Source: Bifiguratus adelaidae
Taxonomy: Eukaryota > Mucoromycota > Endogonomycetes > Endogonales
Length of the DNA: 64,000 bases
Direction: 5' to 3'
Assembly (NCBI GenBank): GCA_002261195.1
Contig: MVBO01000030.1
Span: forward strand, 80,194 to 144,193
The translations under genes were made by a program, and so were the position numbers. Each line of letters begins with the position of its first letter. Positions within the stretch are counted from its first letter, which is position 1. The notes under the pieces were generated by a model. The model searched no databases, had not been told where the DNA came from, and saw only the letters and a program-made list of their open reading frames with translations. This document shows, piece after piece, positions 10,160-22,296 of the stretch.

Positions 10160-13100
10160 CTACCAATCTCGCATTACACGGGAAGTTGTTGTAGGATTGC
10201 CTTCAGTTTCTACATTGTCCCGTTCCTCCTTGTCTAGAGCAAGTCCACTGTCCGAGCCACTTCCGCTTCCTTGACTCTTTTCCTCCTCTTCTTCAAGTGT
10301 CTCCATGGATTTAACACCTTGACTTGAAGGTCGACGTATCATGTCTTCGCTTGGACTGTAGCGACCATAGGTTTGAGATCCTTGGTATATTCCTCCCGTA
10401 GGGGAGGGAGCTCGAGGAGACGGTGATCGACTGGTGCGTTCGCGCAAATCCGGTGACCGGCTCTTTTCGCGGCGATGATAGCTCCCTTCAGATGGTGACC
10501 ACTGGTTGAAATCAACTTGGTAACCCCTGTTACTCGAGAGTCTCGCGGTAGCGGTGGCATATGCAACGGACGGTGAGGCAAATTTGCCAGACGCAGGATT
10601 AGATATGGCTGGTTGTAGGCTCGTCTGCTCAATGTTGAGCTCACTCATATCAAACATTAGCGAATCATCATCATCCATGGATGTACGTCGTTTTGTCTCG
10701 TCACTTCCATGACCAGCATTGTTACCACCTTCCTCCATACTGGAGCTTCCTCTGCTGTAACGATGCAACAAGGTCGCCGGCCTTCTTGTGGCCTCAAATG
10801 AAGGCGGACTACTTCTGCAAGGAGAGGACATGTTGTCATTGAACATACTATCAGTGCCTTCCTGCTTTCGCTGTGCTCCGGAGTCACGAGTGTGTGTGAG
10901 GTGTTGATAAGATCGATGGTGTCGAAAAGTAATGCCCTGTGATGTGCTGTGCAAGTAAGGACTGACCGGTTCGGAGACAGTCTCGTCCATAGAATCCGTA
11001 AAGGGGTTGTTCTGACCACGCGTGCTGGTCCCAGAAGCTCGAGATGAAGTCTGCACATGATCGCTTGAATCTTTAGTAGGCGTAGCTCTCGGCGACCGAC
11101 TCTTTGCGAGCTTGCTGCCACTTTCTCCAAAAGAGGAATACGAACCGGTTTCTGCCTTAGCCTTTGGCACAACAGTTCCGACGTGCAGTGGAGACGGTAC
11201 ATTAGGCTGGTGTAGCTTGTTTTGAGAAGACATAGAGGATGAAGATGCTGATGATGCGGCCACCGGTGGTTTCTCGGAAGGTGAGGATGCATAGACGCTT
11301 GAGGACATGGATTCAGAAAAGACGGAATGCGAGTCTCGCAATGCTTGGAAACGGGATAAGGCCATCTACTACAATGAGTGTCGTTACTGAAATAAAACCT
11401 TGGATACTTACCTTCGATCTCACAAGACTTGCTGCACCGATGTCGCTACCAGAGAGATTCTCCTCACCCTCATCACCGTCTGGACTTGGCCGTCGCGCTC
11501 CAAAGTTGTCATGCATCCTGTTTGCCGTCCCAAATACCCGACTACCTGACAACTTCAATTCTGGTCGATTGTCCAAGAGTCCGATAAAATCACCAACATC
11601 ATTCTGAGAAGTCGTCCAAGAATTTCGCGAGGACCGTCCCGTTTTGCTTTCGGCTTCATCCTCACCGCGACCGCCAGCGGTGAAAGTTCTCGAGGAGCGA
11701 CGCTCCCCAACGCTACTTCCGAATATTGATTGATGACCGGAAGAACTCGAGCGCTCGCGCATCATGCTTCGATCTGCACGATACCTCTCAAAGCTGGAAG
11801 AAAACTGTGGAACATTGTACTGCAGACTTCCGACCGTGCCAGCGGACGACGTGGAAGCCCCCAAACCTTGGTCAACAGCCGTTGTCATTGAAATCGAGTA
11901 TGAGGAAGGCGAAGATGGTGTGTTATAATTGCCGACAATTGTGGTCATTCGTCCCGCGCTTATGCTATTAGATATAACACGTCCGGCAGAAGGCCGCGTA
12001 CTAGTTGTTAGGGTTGAGATAGGGTTGGTCTTTGGTAAAGGCCCAGGTGACTGTGGTATATTCTGCGATTCAGACTGTATGCTGGGTGAAGACGTCGCTG
12101 AAGACGGCTTGAACGGTGATACAAATGTCACTGAGGGTTTTCGGGAGAGACTTCCGCTCGAATCTCTCATTGACGAAGGTTCATATAAATAGGGCCCGCC
12201 GGCTAATGTGCTCAAGCTTTTGTTGCTTCCAACGTGAGGGACGGATCCGAATTTGGGTGGCGAAGATGGTGAAGACTGTTGAGATATGATACTAGACCTT
12301 CGCTGGCGTTGTTGAATGATCTCACGGGGATCGTCCTCCAGACCACTCCGACCATAAGATTCAGGACGATTTGCATATACCTTTGATACGACTTGTAAGT
12401 AGATGCGGCATTTAACCTTTGACATATGCGCTATACCTCTTGGCCTTGGAAATTCTCTGAGCCACTCTCGCGCCTTGCCCTTTGTTTTTCCTCAACAGCA
12501 CCAATATCTGAATTTGACAGCTCCCGATGTCTGGTTGTCGTTGGCGTGAAGTAATTCTCATCCATATCCATGAACTGGGAACTCAGGTCCCGCTCTGAAT
12601 CATCCACTGCAAACTCGACGTTATTTCGATACGTTGCGTGTATTTGAAAGGTCCTAAGTCAGTCATAAGATGTGATGTTGACATATCAGTTTTCCACTTA
12701 CCCAACAGGCGTAGATACATCTCCAATATGTAGTTCAGAAGCTCCATAGGGATCATCGATATCAGCCAAGGGCACATCTAGCATTCTGAATGAGCACGGA
12801 AATTGAAATCTAAATTTCACTTACCAATGCCGATATCGCCGGTTTCGAAATCAATTTCTCCCTCCCGTACAACGCGAACGCCAAGTCGTAAACCACCTGT
12901 GCCTTTACCCATCTTCCGAAGACGGCGGAAAAGTCTATAGGATGGCAAAAGTCGCAGCACAGTTTGCAGAGACCGAAATAGAATGATACACTTTTTGTAA
13001 ACCGTCGGCAAATCTGAAAGTGGCACCGTACTCGAACTACCATTCTGAGGTGCTGCTAACCTAATGTCCCACACTTCAAGCATTATCCGTCTTCCCCGCG

Positions 13101-13818
13101 GTGTGACTCCGGTTCCACCAAGATCAGTCTTGTATTTGCTACCTTCAGCATCCAAGAGGCTTAGTGTCTGGTATTGCCCAAGTGCTTTGACATCGAGATA
13201 TATTTGCAGTTGTAGTGACGGAGGAATAAACGGCGTTAATGAGTTTTGCGGTATTGTCTTGTACGGTCGCAAGAAGTCTCGATGGGTTTCAGAAGCAACA
13301 TCGTCGAGTTCAAGGTTGAACTACAAAATGGAAGGATATCAGCGTCTTTTGGCAAGAACTGACTTGATCAGTCGACAGCCTACCCATCGATCGCTGCGTC
13401 GAGTTACGGTTTCCGATTTCCCTAATCGACCGCTCTCTGCAGATCCTCGGCGACGACTGACCGAATAACTCGAACTCTCAGCAAGATCCAGGACACGACT
13501 CTGGACGATGACATTGAATGCTTTGGTGAAGAGGTTCTATATGACATACAACAAAGTTTTGCGCGGGTGAGTACGGCCATGGAATGCAAAGTCTTGTTTT
13601 CAAGCACGCGAACATACCTGAGTAAGCCGGTCAAGCTTGGTGTTCCTACCCGCACTCGGAGAACCAGCAGGAGGTGACGGTGAAGAGGCAAGGGCCCGCC
13701 CAGTTAGCTCTCTCGAGGTTGCGGTTCGACCAGTCCCTGGAACGTGGCCGTGGCCAAGGTGAGATGACGGCGCTCCACCTTGCTTATAACGAGCTCCGCT
13801 ACTGCTTGGCGACTGCAT
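10160..13818 (-). CDS. ATG13: Autophagy-related protein 13, Atg1 kinase regulator
   Basis: Scaffold of the Atg1/ULK kinase complex that starts autophagosome formation under TORC1 control. Exons are 13818-13618, 13536-13384, 13320-12825, 12777-12702, 12653-12437, 12380-11412 and 11365-10160, for 1105 residues. The HORMA domain spans about residues 60-290, with RLTQNLFTKAFNVIVQSR, RSDRWFNLELDD, PYKTIPQNSLTPFIPPSLQ and the conserved end YRNNVEFAVDDSERDLSSQF, followed by MDMDENYFTP. The rest is a long Ser/Pro-rich disordered tail with many SP and TP sites, as expected for phospho-regulated binding of Atg1 and Atg17. Coding-strand repeats are absent. Divergent from the glucoamylase. Confidence 0.92.
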
Positions 13819-14734
13819 TTGTCAGAGACTTGCTGTCTGGTACAGACACCGATAAGCTTAACGAGTGTAGGACGGAGACGACACTCAGTCTGTCCTGTGG
13901 GGTCTCAAAGCGATGCGAGACGCATGCGGTCACTCCATCCAGCACTACGATGCAAAGAAGCAAATCGGCGTTGAGAGATACTGTCTAGTCGGTCCTTGTC
14001 GAAGAGACAAGTTTGCGATATCGACCAAGTACGCGTGATTTTGGGAACAGTCAAAGTTCATTTCCATTTACAATCTGATAACAGCGCCTGTCAGCTTGTA
14101 TGCGCTACTTATGCTGTTCAAAGGGGGCGGATGTGCTCGTCTGAGGCCATGGTGGAGGATACATCATGACAATGATCGGTTCTACGCCAGGAGTTTGCTT
14201 ATTTTACAGAGTACTTGGGCTCTGGGCCCCTCTAGCCAAATTATTCCACGTTCTCATGGACCCTTTGAGAGCTTCGACTCTCCCTTAAGACTCAGGAACT
14301 CTACTCAGATGTGAAAACGTACACCGAATCGCCCCGTGGTCAGACATGTTCCAATTTTCCGTTATTTGTCAACGGGTGATGCTATGAGTAGCCCCATGAT
14401 CCACACTCATAGCCTTATGGAGCATACACAGTGGTTGCCATTTTGCCTCCTGTCGGGTGATGACATGCAATTCTTTCCTGACATCACATGGTGTCTTGCC
14501 TAAAATGATGCCGTGCGCACACAAGGAGTGTGGGATTATGCAAGTTGTGGTGCTTGCCACTTATGAGCGGTATATGTTGACCATCTACCTCTCTTGCTGC
14601 TCCCTGCGGTTTCAAACTCGTCCACACTCCTTGTCGGTCCAATGGACGACACAATGAGATTCCCCCGTTCGAATTATGTCAATCTCACGTGTTGCATTCA
14701 GCTGAACGGGCCCAGTTGATTGGAATGACAACGG
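13819..14734. other. Intergenic region ATG13 / glucoamylase
   Basis: About 0.9 kb between divergent genes. I see no convincing ORF, repeat or RNA gene. It should hold the ATG13 promoter on the left and the glucoamylase upstream control region on the right. Confidence 0.6.
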
Positions 14735-14740
14735 TATAAA
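14735..14740 (+). promoter_or_regulatory. TATA box of the glucoamylase gene
   Basis: TATAAA, 44 bp before the ATG of the secreted glucoamylase. A strong TATA box is unusual among the housekeeping genes here and fits an inducible gene. Confidence 0.6.
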
Positions 14741-14783
14741 ACTGAGACTTTTGCCGCCATATTTTCATTCGTTTTCTGTAGAA

Positions 14784-16378
14784 ATGAGGTGTGGTCAGCG
14801 GCTGTGGGGAAGCGCACTGTGGTCACTGCTTCTCTTTGACACGCTTCTCTCCGCTCTTTGTCTTCCGCCTCAAGTCGTCTTTCAAGAAGCTGTCACCGAT
14901 GATTTACTACGGCGTAAGGATGTGGCATTTGCCAAGTTGTTAGCCAACGTGTCTCCCAATGGTACTGCAAAAGGGTGTGTGATCGCTTCGCCCAGTAGGG
15001 AGAATCCTGTAAGTCATAGAGCATGCGCAGACGGATCAGACGCTCAATGACGCTGCAGGATTACTACTATTTTTGGGTAAGGGACGCCGCCATTGTCTAT
15101 AAGGTCATTATCAATGATTTCATCAATGGCAACTTCTCCCAAAATGCGACGATTCATGGTAGGTTGACGTTAGTGACGACAGCTCGCCTTAGTGACGTAT
15201 GACTTGTCGTTGCTGATTATAGATTATGTACTCTTGTCGCGCAAATTGCAGCACACGCCAAGCCCGTGCAACTGTCTAGGCGAGCCCAAGGTAAGCCTTG
15301 GAATCCTAGCGTTGGTGTACAAGGCCTCATCTGTCGTCTCTTGTCCCAGTTCAATGTTGACGGAAGCGCTTTTACCGGTTCTTGGGGTAGACCCCAAAAT
15401 GACGGGCCCGCGATAAGGGCCAGCGCCCTGACCGCATACGCAAATCATTACTTAGACACCACACTAGATACGTTCTACGTGCGCTCCTTCTTATACGGAG
15501 GTCAATATCCGGCGCGAACGGTCATCAAGACCGATCTGGAATATATTGCTCAGCATTGGCGGGATGCCAATTTCGACTTGTGGGAAGAGGTCTACGGGCA
15601 TCACTTCTTTACCATGTTGGTTCAGCGTAGAGCACTTGTGGAAGGCGCGGCTCTGGCAAGACGGTTAAACGATGAAGGTGCCGCTTCATATTATGACAGG
15701 GTTGCATCGACCATTACTGATGTCCTTCGCGGCTTCTGGAACGGTCGATATATCAATGTCTCCCGGAATATGTCGGGAGGCGTCGACTATAAACATAGTG
15801 GCCTGGACGTGGCGGTGCTGTTAGGTGCTCTCCATGGATATGCCGGCGACGACGTCTTTGGAAGCCATTCTGACGAGATACTAGCTACCGCGCTGGAACT
15901 CGAACACGTCTTCGCCGCGCTATATACCATCAACATCAATGCCAACAAGGGCATTGCAATTGGACGATACCCAGAAGACGTGTACGACGGGCATGGCTTC
16001 TCCATGGGCAACCCATGGCCGCTCGCCACCGCCACCTACGCCGAACTCTACAGTCGCGCTCGCATAGAATGGGATAAGGTCGGATATATCAACGTGACGG
16101 CAATCTCTCTACCCTTCTTTCAGCAGTTCATACCCTCCTTATCTCAACCAGTCATCATCGACAAAGGCACCTCAGACTATAACCGAATCCAATCCGGTAT
16201 CCAGGTTCGCGTACAGCAAACATTTTCGCGCATCATATTCCACACACCTCAGGATGGCAGTATGTCTGAACAGTGGAATCGATATTCCGGGTATCAACAG
16301 GGCGCTAGAGATCTGACATGGAGTTATGCGTCATTCGTTACGGCAATCTTGGCAAGTCGAGGAAAGCCAACGTTCTAA
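14784..16378 (+). CDS. Secreted glucoamylase, GH15, no starch-binding domain
   Basis: Exo-acting enzyme releasing glucose from starch or maltodextrins. Exons are 14784-15008, 15059-15158, 15223-15290 and 15350-16378, for 473 residues. The N-terminus MRCGQRLWGSALWSLLLFDTL is a signal peptide. GH15 landmarks in order: DYYYFWVRDAAIVYK, GEPKFNVDGSAFTGSWGRPQ, NFDLWEEVYGHHFFT with the general acid Glu (about residue 210), and SEQWNRYSG...ARDLTWSYAS near the C-terminus with the general base Glu (about 438). The protein ends at the catalytic domain: neither a C-terminal CBM20 nor an N-terminal CBM21 is present, so soluble or short substrates are likely. Several NxT/NxS sites suggest N-glycosylation. 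Confidence 0.95.
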
Positions 16379-16457
16379 ACCTTTAATTGTTCATATTTGT
16401 ACCATACATTGATGGCCTGCACATAACACAGAACATACAGAGAACATAATGGCCTGA

Positions 16458-18087
16458 CTAGCGGCGCTTTGTAAATTGAATTTCGACAGGAATAGCAGGG
16501 CCCATGGTAATACCCGTGGCGGTAGGCAATTCCTCCTTGTGGACACTGGTCCATTCGTAATCGCGAATGAGCCGAGTCAAGCAGACCTTGGATTCCATGA
16601 TAGAAAGCTTTTGACCGAGACATCCACGAGCTCCCAATCCGAATGGCAACCAAGCGAAAGGATCGTGCTTTTTGGTCTCCCAGCGGGAAGGGTTAAAATC
16701 ATGCGGGTTGTCGTAGTACTTCTCAGATCGATGAATATCGTAGGTTGGCACGACGATAGTGGTTTGTGCAGGGATAGTGACATTGCCTAAGATCGTAGCC
16801 GCTCCGGTATCGCGTCCGTTCAAGGGAGCTGGCGGATGCAATCGCAAGATTTCCTTGATAACGTTGTGCACGTAAGGTATCTTCTTGTTCAGATCAACGT
16901 CGTTCAAGATGGGCTCTTCGCCGGCCTCTGCCTTCTGTTTGTAAAGTCCATCTACCTCATCTTGCGCACGAGCGAGTACTTCGGGATGCAGACCGAGCTT
17001 GTGAATAGCAAAGGACAAGCCTGCAGCGGTGGTGTCGGTACCGCCGATCATAACGTCTAAGCTATCAGTCAAAACCTGCGCGGGATCCTCCATTTCACCA
17101 GTTTCAGACGTCATGGTGAAGATGTTGGAAGCAAAGTCGCCTCTATTCTCCGAGGGATTGTCTCGACGGTCGTTTAGGATACGGTGCCCGAACTCTTTGA
17201 TATTTTGCAACGAGTTCCTCAAAGTTTGAAACTCGGGTCTTGAGTCATCATAAGGACCAGGCTGGAATTGATATATACGAGCGAGCATGAAGAAATTCTT
17301 GATCGCTTCAAAGAGTCTTGTGGACTCCTCGGCCGAGAGCGTCGCGTTACGGTTGCCTCCAGCTTCATTGAACGTGGCGACCTCACCAAAAGCGGCCTGC
17401 ATGACCACAGAGAAAGTGTAATGATTGAGAACTTTGAGACATTGTTAGCAATATTAGCTTAGGAAGCCATTGTCACTTACTTGGGGCCACATCGACTGGT
17501 CCGTGCGCAGATGCCTCAGCGATGGCATCTAACAAGGTCTTGGCGTGCCTGTCCATACCCGTCACAAATGTCTTTGTTGCCGAAGGGTGCATCAATGCCT
17601 TGTTTGCCAAGCTACGATGCTTCTCCCAGTCTGGGCCGTTTCTGTTCACGATACCGTACTTGCCCTTGCCGTCTGTAATCACACTGTAGCAGTATTCAAA
17701 AAACGTAACCGGTGGACGATAGTTGTAATTTCTGTCGGTGAACACGTGCTTGACAAGCTCTGTTTCAGTGCCGATATGGAGTATGCGGTGGCCAGGTCGC
17801 GCAAAGTTTGGCATCGTAAACAATGCTGGCTCTCCCAGATCGGTCCAAGCGCGTCCCGCACCGATGTGGTAATTTAAAGGGTCAGGCCCCAAGTACTTTT
17901 GCATAGTCTCTTCGGCACTGAAACCTGGAAGCCCATCAATTTCCGCACTAATGGGGTTTTCCGCTGTGGTGGCCAGGTAGCGAAAGAGAGCCGGACGTGC
18001 CAGACCACAGGCACGATAAGCCTGTTGGCTTAGGCCCGTAGTGGAGGTAGGGCCACTTCTAGAAGACAAGTGTCGTAAAACGGACAT
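16458..18087 (-). CDS. Cytochrome P450 with a mitochondrial-type leader
   Basis: Heme monooxygenase; substrate unknown. Exons are 18087-17481 and 17431-16458, for 526 residues. Motifs: oxygen-binding I-helix GGTDTTAAGLS, K-helix KEILRLHPPAP (E..R), PERF region FNPSRW, and heme loop FGLGARGCLG with the Cys ligand at about residue 473. The N-terminus (MSVLRHLSSRSGPTSTTG... through RPALFRYLATTAEN) is rich in Arg, Ser and Thr with no acidic residues for about 40 positions, and has no membrane anchor, unlike ordinary ER fungal P450s. The stretch IVNRNGPDWEKHRSLANKAL resembles the animal mitochondrial P450 clan. A GGGTTAGGGTT-type box lies 128 bp upstream. Confidence 0.9.
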
Positions 18088-18486
18088 AATGTGCAAAGGG
18101 CAGGATAAAGGGCCAAAGAAATAAGCCGCGTGTTTCAATACGGAGCGTGGGGCACGATCCCTTTTTGCCGTGGTCCGCCAAAGCAGGCTTTGACAAGTAC
18201 GCTAGAACGAAAATAACCCTAACCCACCGGACCCTGATGCAGGGTTCGGGTGCTGCGACCGAATATAGTTCAACGCATATATTCCAGCCTGGGTACAATG
18301 GTATGTATAAACGCGAAGTTTACGCGTCATCAATGAATACATAGAGGAAAATCACAATTATTAGCAAACTATAGGCCAACATCCTTGGCCTGATACCGAC
18401 AAAATCCTTTAAACAAATGGAACAGCAGATCCCAGCGTTTTGGAGAGGCGAATCGTGACCTTTACAGCGTATGATTTCGAACCGAC
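18088..18486. promoter_or_regulatory. P450 promoter region with telobox-like motif
   Basis: 399 bp between the P450 start and the C2H2 gene stop, both on the minus strand. At 18215-18225 it carries AACCCTAACCC, the complement of the 11-mer found upstream of SDH2 and LPD1, 128-138 bp upstream of the P450 ATG. Nothing else stands out. Confidence 0.45.
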
Positions 18487-20386
18487 TTAATTATTAGGTG
18501 GATGGTTCAGCATATATGGAGATGTCGAAGGAGCATCCATGCCAATATGCCAATGTGAATGCGGCTGGCTCGTTCGGAGAGCATCTGGCGCACCGGTATG
18601 AGGAGGATACGAGTACTGTGTGCGGTGGTCGTCAGAGGAGCCTGATGAGCTTGAACCATACGAGTGCGATGAGAGCTGATGGTGAGCAAGATATGGCGGG
18701 CGCGGAGGAGGTTCTTGATGATGATGAAGTACTCCGTTCGGTACAGGAGGTGACGAATCGTGACCGTACTCAATATGTGAAGAATAAGAGTAATGGTGTG
18801 GTGCTTCATGTGAGTAAGGTGCTGCGTCCATGCCTCGTATTGATCCGGGACCGTGGTGCATGTTAGCGTACGGCGAGGACGTATGAGGTCCAGATGACAT
18901 GTTGTGATGTGTATTTAGGGAGGCGGGAGTTTCGATTCGGTAGCTTGTCGGACTTGTTGATGCTGTTGACGTGTTAGGTTCGTCACCTGATGGTGGCTGA
19001 CCGCACCGCTTGACTAGAATATGTCTTTTCAGGGCGTCTTTTCTGCTAAACGTCTTGTCACAGGTTGGACATGGAAATGGCTTGACGGGAAGATGTATAC
19101 GCTTGTGTCGCTTGAGATCATGATTGCGATTAAACGATTGCGGACATTGATCACACTTGAAGGGTCGGTCTGTAAGTGGGAGCTTGTAATGGTAAGGTTT
19201 GATATAATTTCCATAACTATTTCCTTCTATACTCTCCGTGGCATTCGACGTAGAAGAGTTGACGGACGATGTGATCACTTCGTCTTGTGTTTCTGACCCA
19301 TGATTGTAAGAAGCGTAAGGATTGGCCTGCGGGGAATGACCATGATAATCCGTAGGCCCGCTTGCCGGATAAGTCTATGAGCAAGTTAGGAACCGCAAAA
19401 AGCCTTTGCATGCGACTACCTACTCCAAAAGGCGCGGTGCTACCTGTATGAACGCCGTGACCGGGCCATGAGTTGATCGGTCCGCTCACGGGATTAGTGT
19501 CGTAGACGGGTGGTGATGGGATCAAAGATGGACCAGATGTTTGGTACGATTGGTACACCCCTCCAACATGCGAGGATTGAGGAGAGCCTGGCTGCGTTCG
19601 ATAAGATGTCGTGTGGTAGACGATGGCGCCTCCTCCAGGCACGTTATGAGATGGCTGACTAGGAAAATAGAAACTGTCTGCGGCAGCAGAAGTCTGCGTC
19701 GGAGAGTAATTTTTCGACGTAGTACGGCTTGGTCCATGTGCATCGCCTTGCGGAGTTGCCGGAGTAGGAAGCGGATTGTAGGCGCGTCCTTGCGAAGTGG
19801 GCAAGGACAAAGAGGGGAGAGCAGGCAACATATCGGAGCCTGTGCTCGCCCAAGCAGTCTGTTTTGTCTGCAAACCAGCAGCGCTAGATGCGTACATTAT
19901 CGAGCGACTATCCGACCAAGCGGCTCGCGAATCCCTTGTAGATGATTGATCCATGCCAAGTCCAATCGAACTGTTATTTGCGTAAGGACTTTCACCTGGT
20001 ACGGATAGCGACTTTTGATCCCTCCCTCCGCCTGTCAGAGGCGGTGTGAGAATACCTTGATGCTGTTGGAACATATTTTGTCCAGCTGCGGGAAATTGTT
20101 GGGGCGGTAGTTGAAGGTGGTGAGGCGGCTGGGAGACAGAGGTATGCTGGTGAGATCCAGACATTGAGGCGTTATCTAAGTTTTGAGGGTCTGACTGAGG
20201 TGAGAGCTCCTCTGGTGAATAGAGGGCAGTGTTTGAAGGCCACAGAATGCTGCCGATTTCCGATAAAGATGAGCTGTCGAGATCGATGCTTTTCTCTTTG
20301 AGATGGCTAATAAGAGGAAGCGAGTCGTTGCCAGGGTTACCAAGATACATAGACTGAATCAAAGAGCTCGGTAAGGCAAGTTGCAT
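18487..20386 (-). CDS. C2H2 zinc-finger transcription factor (Swi5/Ace2-like finger pair)
   Basis: Probable DNA-binding regulator. Exons are 20386-19424 and 19374-18487, for 616 residues. Residues 1-380 are Ser/Gln/Pro/Tyr-rich and disordered. Two adjacent C2H2 fingers follow at about residues 390-445: FKCDQCPQSFNRNHDLKRHKRIH and FPCPTCDKTFSRKDALKRHILV, the second ending in an atypical ..KRC. The NHDLKRHK and RKDALKRH helices resemble fingers of the Swi5/Ace2 group; the match is by memory only. The tail is again low-complexity (His/Ser/Tyr-rich). No in-frame Met lies between 20386 and the long upstream region. Confidence 0.8.
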
Positions 20387-22296
20387 ACGGAAAGTAGTGG
20401 GAGCAAAACTCGAAAACGGGAAAACTCTTGTGAAGTGAGACGTGGATGCGATCAAACGCAGGTTGTGACCAGTGTGAGAGTGACAGGTTTCGTGGAGACT
20501 GAGTTACACGTTGAGTTGCCGAGAAAAGTAAAGCCTATACTTGCATGCTTGGAGGCTGTTGAGGGGAAACGGAAACAACAAGAGACGGAAGAATGGAGGG
20601 GATGGACAAAAACGAAAGGATTATGAGGTCGTGATCGAGCGACGCTCTAGGACATGTACGCACGAGGCTGGAAGCTCCGGCTAAGGAAATATTCAAAATC
20701 AGTGATTGGATTCGTTCCAATAACGACCCGTCGAACCTGCAAGAAGGCGATGTACTAGATCTTTTTTTTTTGGACTCCTGTAAGGACGAGTTTCTGGAGC
20801 ATGCCAAACGCCCTCGCGACAGGAACTTTGTCACAATGTGATGTCACATATCATAAACCGATAGCCTGGCCGTCTTTGTTCACACGCGTCCTCGGGCTTA
20901 TTTTAGCTAGCGTTCCACGGCGAAATACCCAGCTGATTGGACTCGATTCCAGAAGGGCCCAAAGAATGATGATATTGCCCAACCGGTCGCGGCCCTGTAA
21001 GCCTGCTAAGTAGGTCACCTGCTTTGTATACATGTCTCCTGTGCCTCTCAGCTCTCTGTCTAGTGGTGGGCAAAGGTGCATTCATTCACAGTAAAAGAAT
21101 CCCTGAATGAAGGAAAAACGCTAAGACAACGATCGACATTGGGAACCAGTAACAAACAGTATTTCTGCCAGTGCCTCACCATGTGCTATGTGGTGGTTCA
21201 AGATTCATAAGTGGTGGTGGTATGAGCTCGAAGCTCAATACCATGAATTAAGCTCACCCAGTTTTTCATTTCCAGTGGCAGTCTAGATTCTGCGAGCCTA
21301 AACGGGCCGGCCAAAGTACCCCAGGATCTCGGAAAGCGTACCCTAAAAGAGGACCTTCTGTCACATATCACAATTTTAACCAATGAAAAATCTCTTGTGT
21401 CACCCCGTGTTACCTACGTTACACAGACCCTCGCTGGACAAGTTCTGGTCCCATTGAATCGCTGCCGCAAAATGTCCCGACGGTCATCGCAACTCCCATG
21501 CCTTGCGTCGGAGTTTGTAATTCAAATGGGAAAATATCCCAGTTTTTGATGACAATTGTCGATAACAGTGTGGGAATGTGTACTACCGTACATCAAATGT
21601 CACCATCGGTGGCTCTATCGTTCATATTGGTATCGCAATCATTCGGCATCATCCCGGTGTACTAACCGGTTTTGTGCAAACATGGGATGTTTTGTACACC
21701 ACGTTATCAGCCATCAGAATGGTAACGGAGTTTGTGTGTTTCCTTAAAGCGTTAGCATTCATGACTTTACAACTCGGACATCCTAGGATGATCGAAGCCA
21801 CGTGGACCATTGTCGTTACAGAATGAGTCGGGCTTGGTTGAGGTAACCCCTTAATGCGGCGTTTTGACAATCAAACGGCGTCGCTTGTGGAGTGTGACAC
21901 CATCGCGGTCCGAAGACAGTGACACGAACTATGTTCATCTCCCAGCTTTGAGAGGCTTCGGTCCTTCCGGGCCTGCCCCGCCTACTGAGGTAGTCACTTT
22001 ACAATACAAATTTCGGATACGGCTATAGGGGCTTGGAACGCGTAAGACGCGTCCAGAACACGAGGTTTTCTGTACGGCCATCTTTTTGTGCCGTTTTCTC
22101 ACGCCTGTGATTTTCGCCGCTCGAATATACCAACATTGTCCACGATATAGCATACAAAGTATAGTTGGCTCTATGAGGGACAGCAACAAGCTATCCCTAC
22201 AAGTTTTGGACTGTTGTCGTCATGCATTCAATATACATTGAGGTCGCCAGGCGATGCAACGACAATGTGCCGCATCACCTAGCTTGGGGGGTCAAA
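20387..22296. other. 1.9-kb gene-free region upstream of the C2H2 factor
   Basis: The longest empty stretch in the window, between the C2H2 start and the MAPKK stop (both minus strand). I found no reading frame with family motifs, no tRNA-like structure and no repeat. A T10 run lies at about 20762-20771. A long promoter or leader for the transcription factor, or a noncoding RNA, are the likely contents; the sequence does not decide. Confidence 0.5.

Noticed and set aside
12007-12030. TTAGGGTTGAGATAGGGTT, telomere-like sequence
   Set aside because: Lies inside the ATG13 coding sequence and is not the exact 11-mer, so it was not counted with the promoter boxes.
18230-18260. GGGTTCGGGTGCTGCGACC, resembling a tRNA T-arm
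   Set aside because: No A-box, acceptor stem or anticodon arm can be formed around it.
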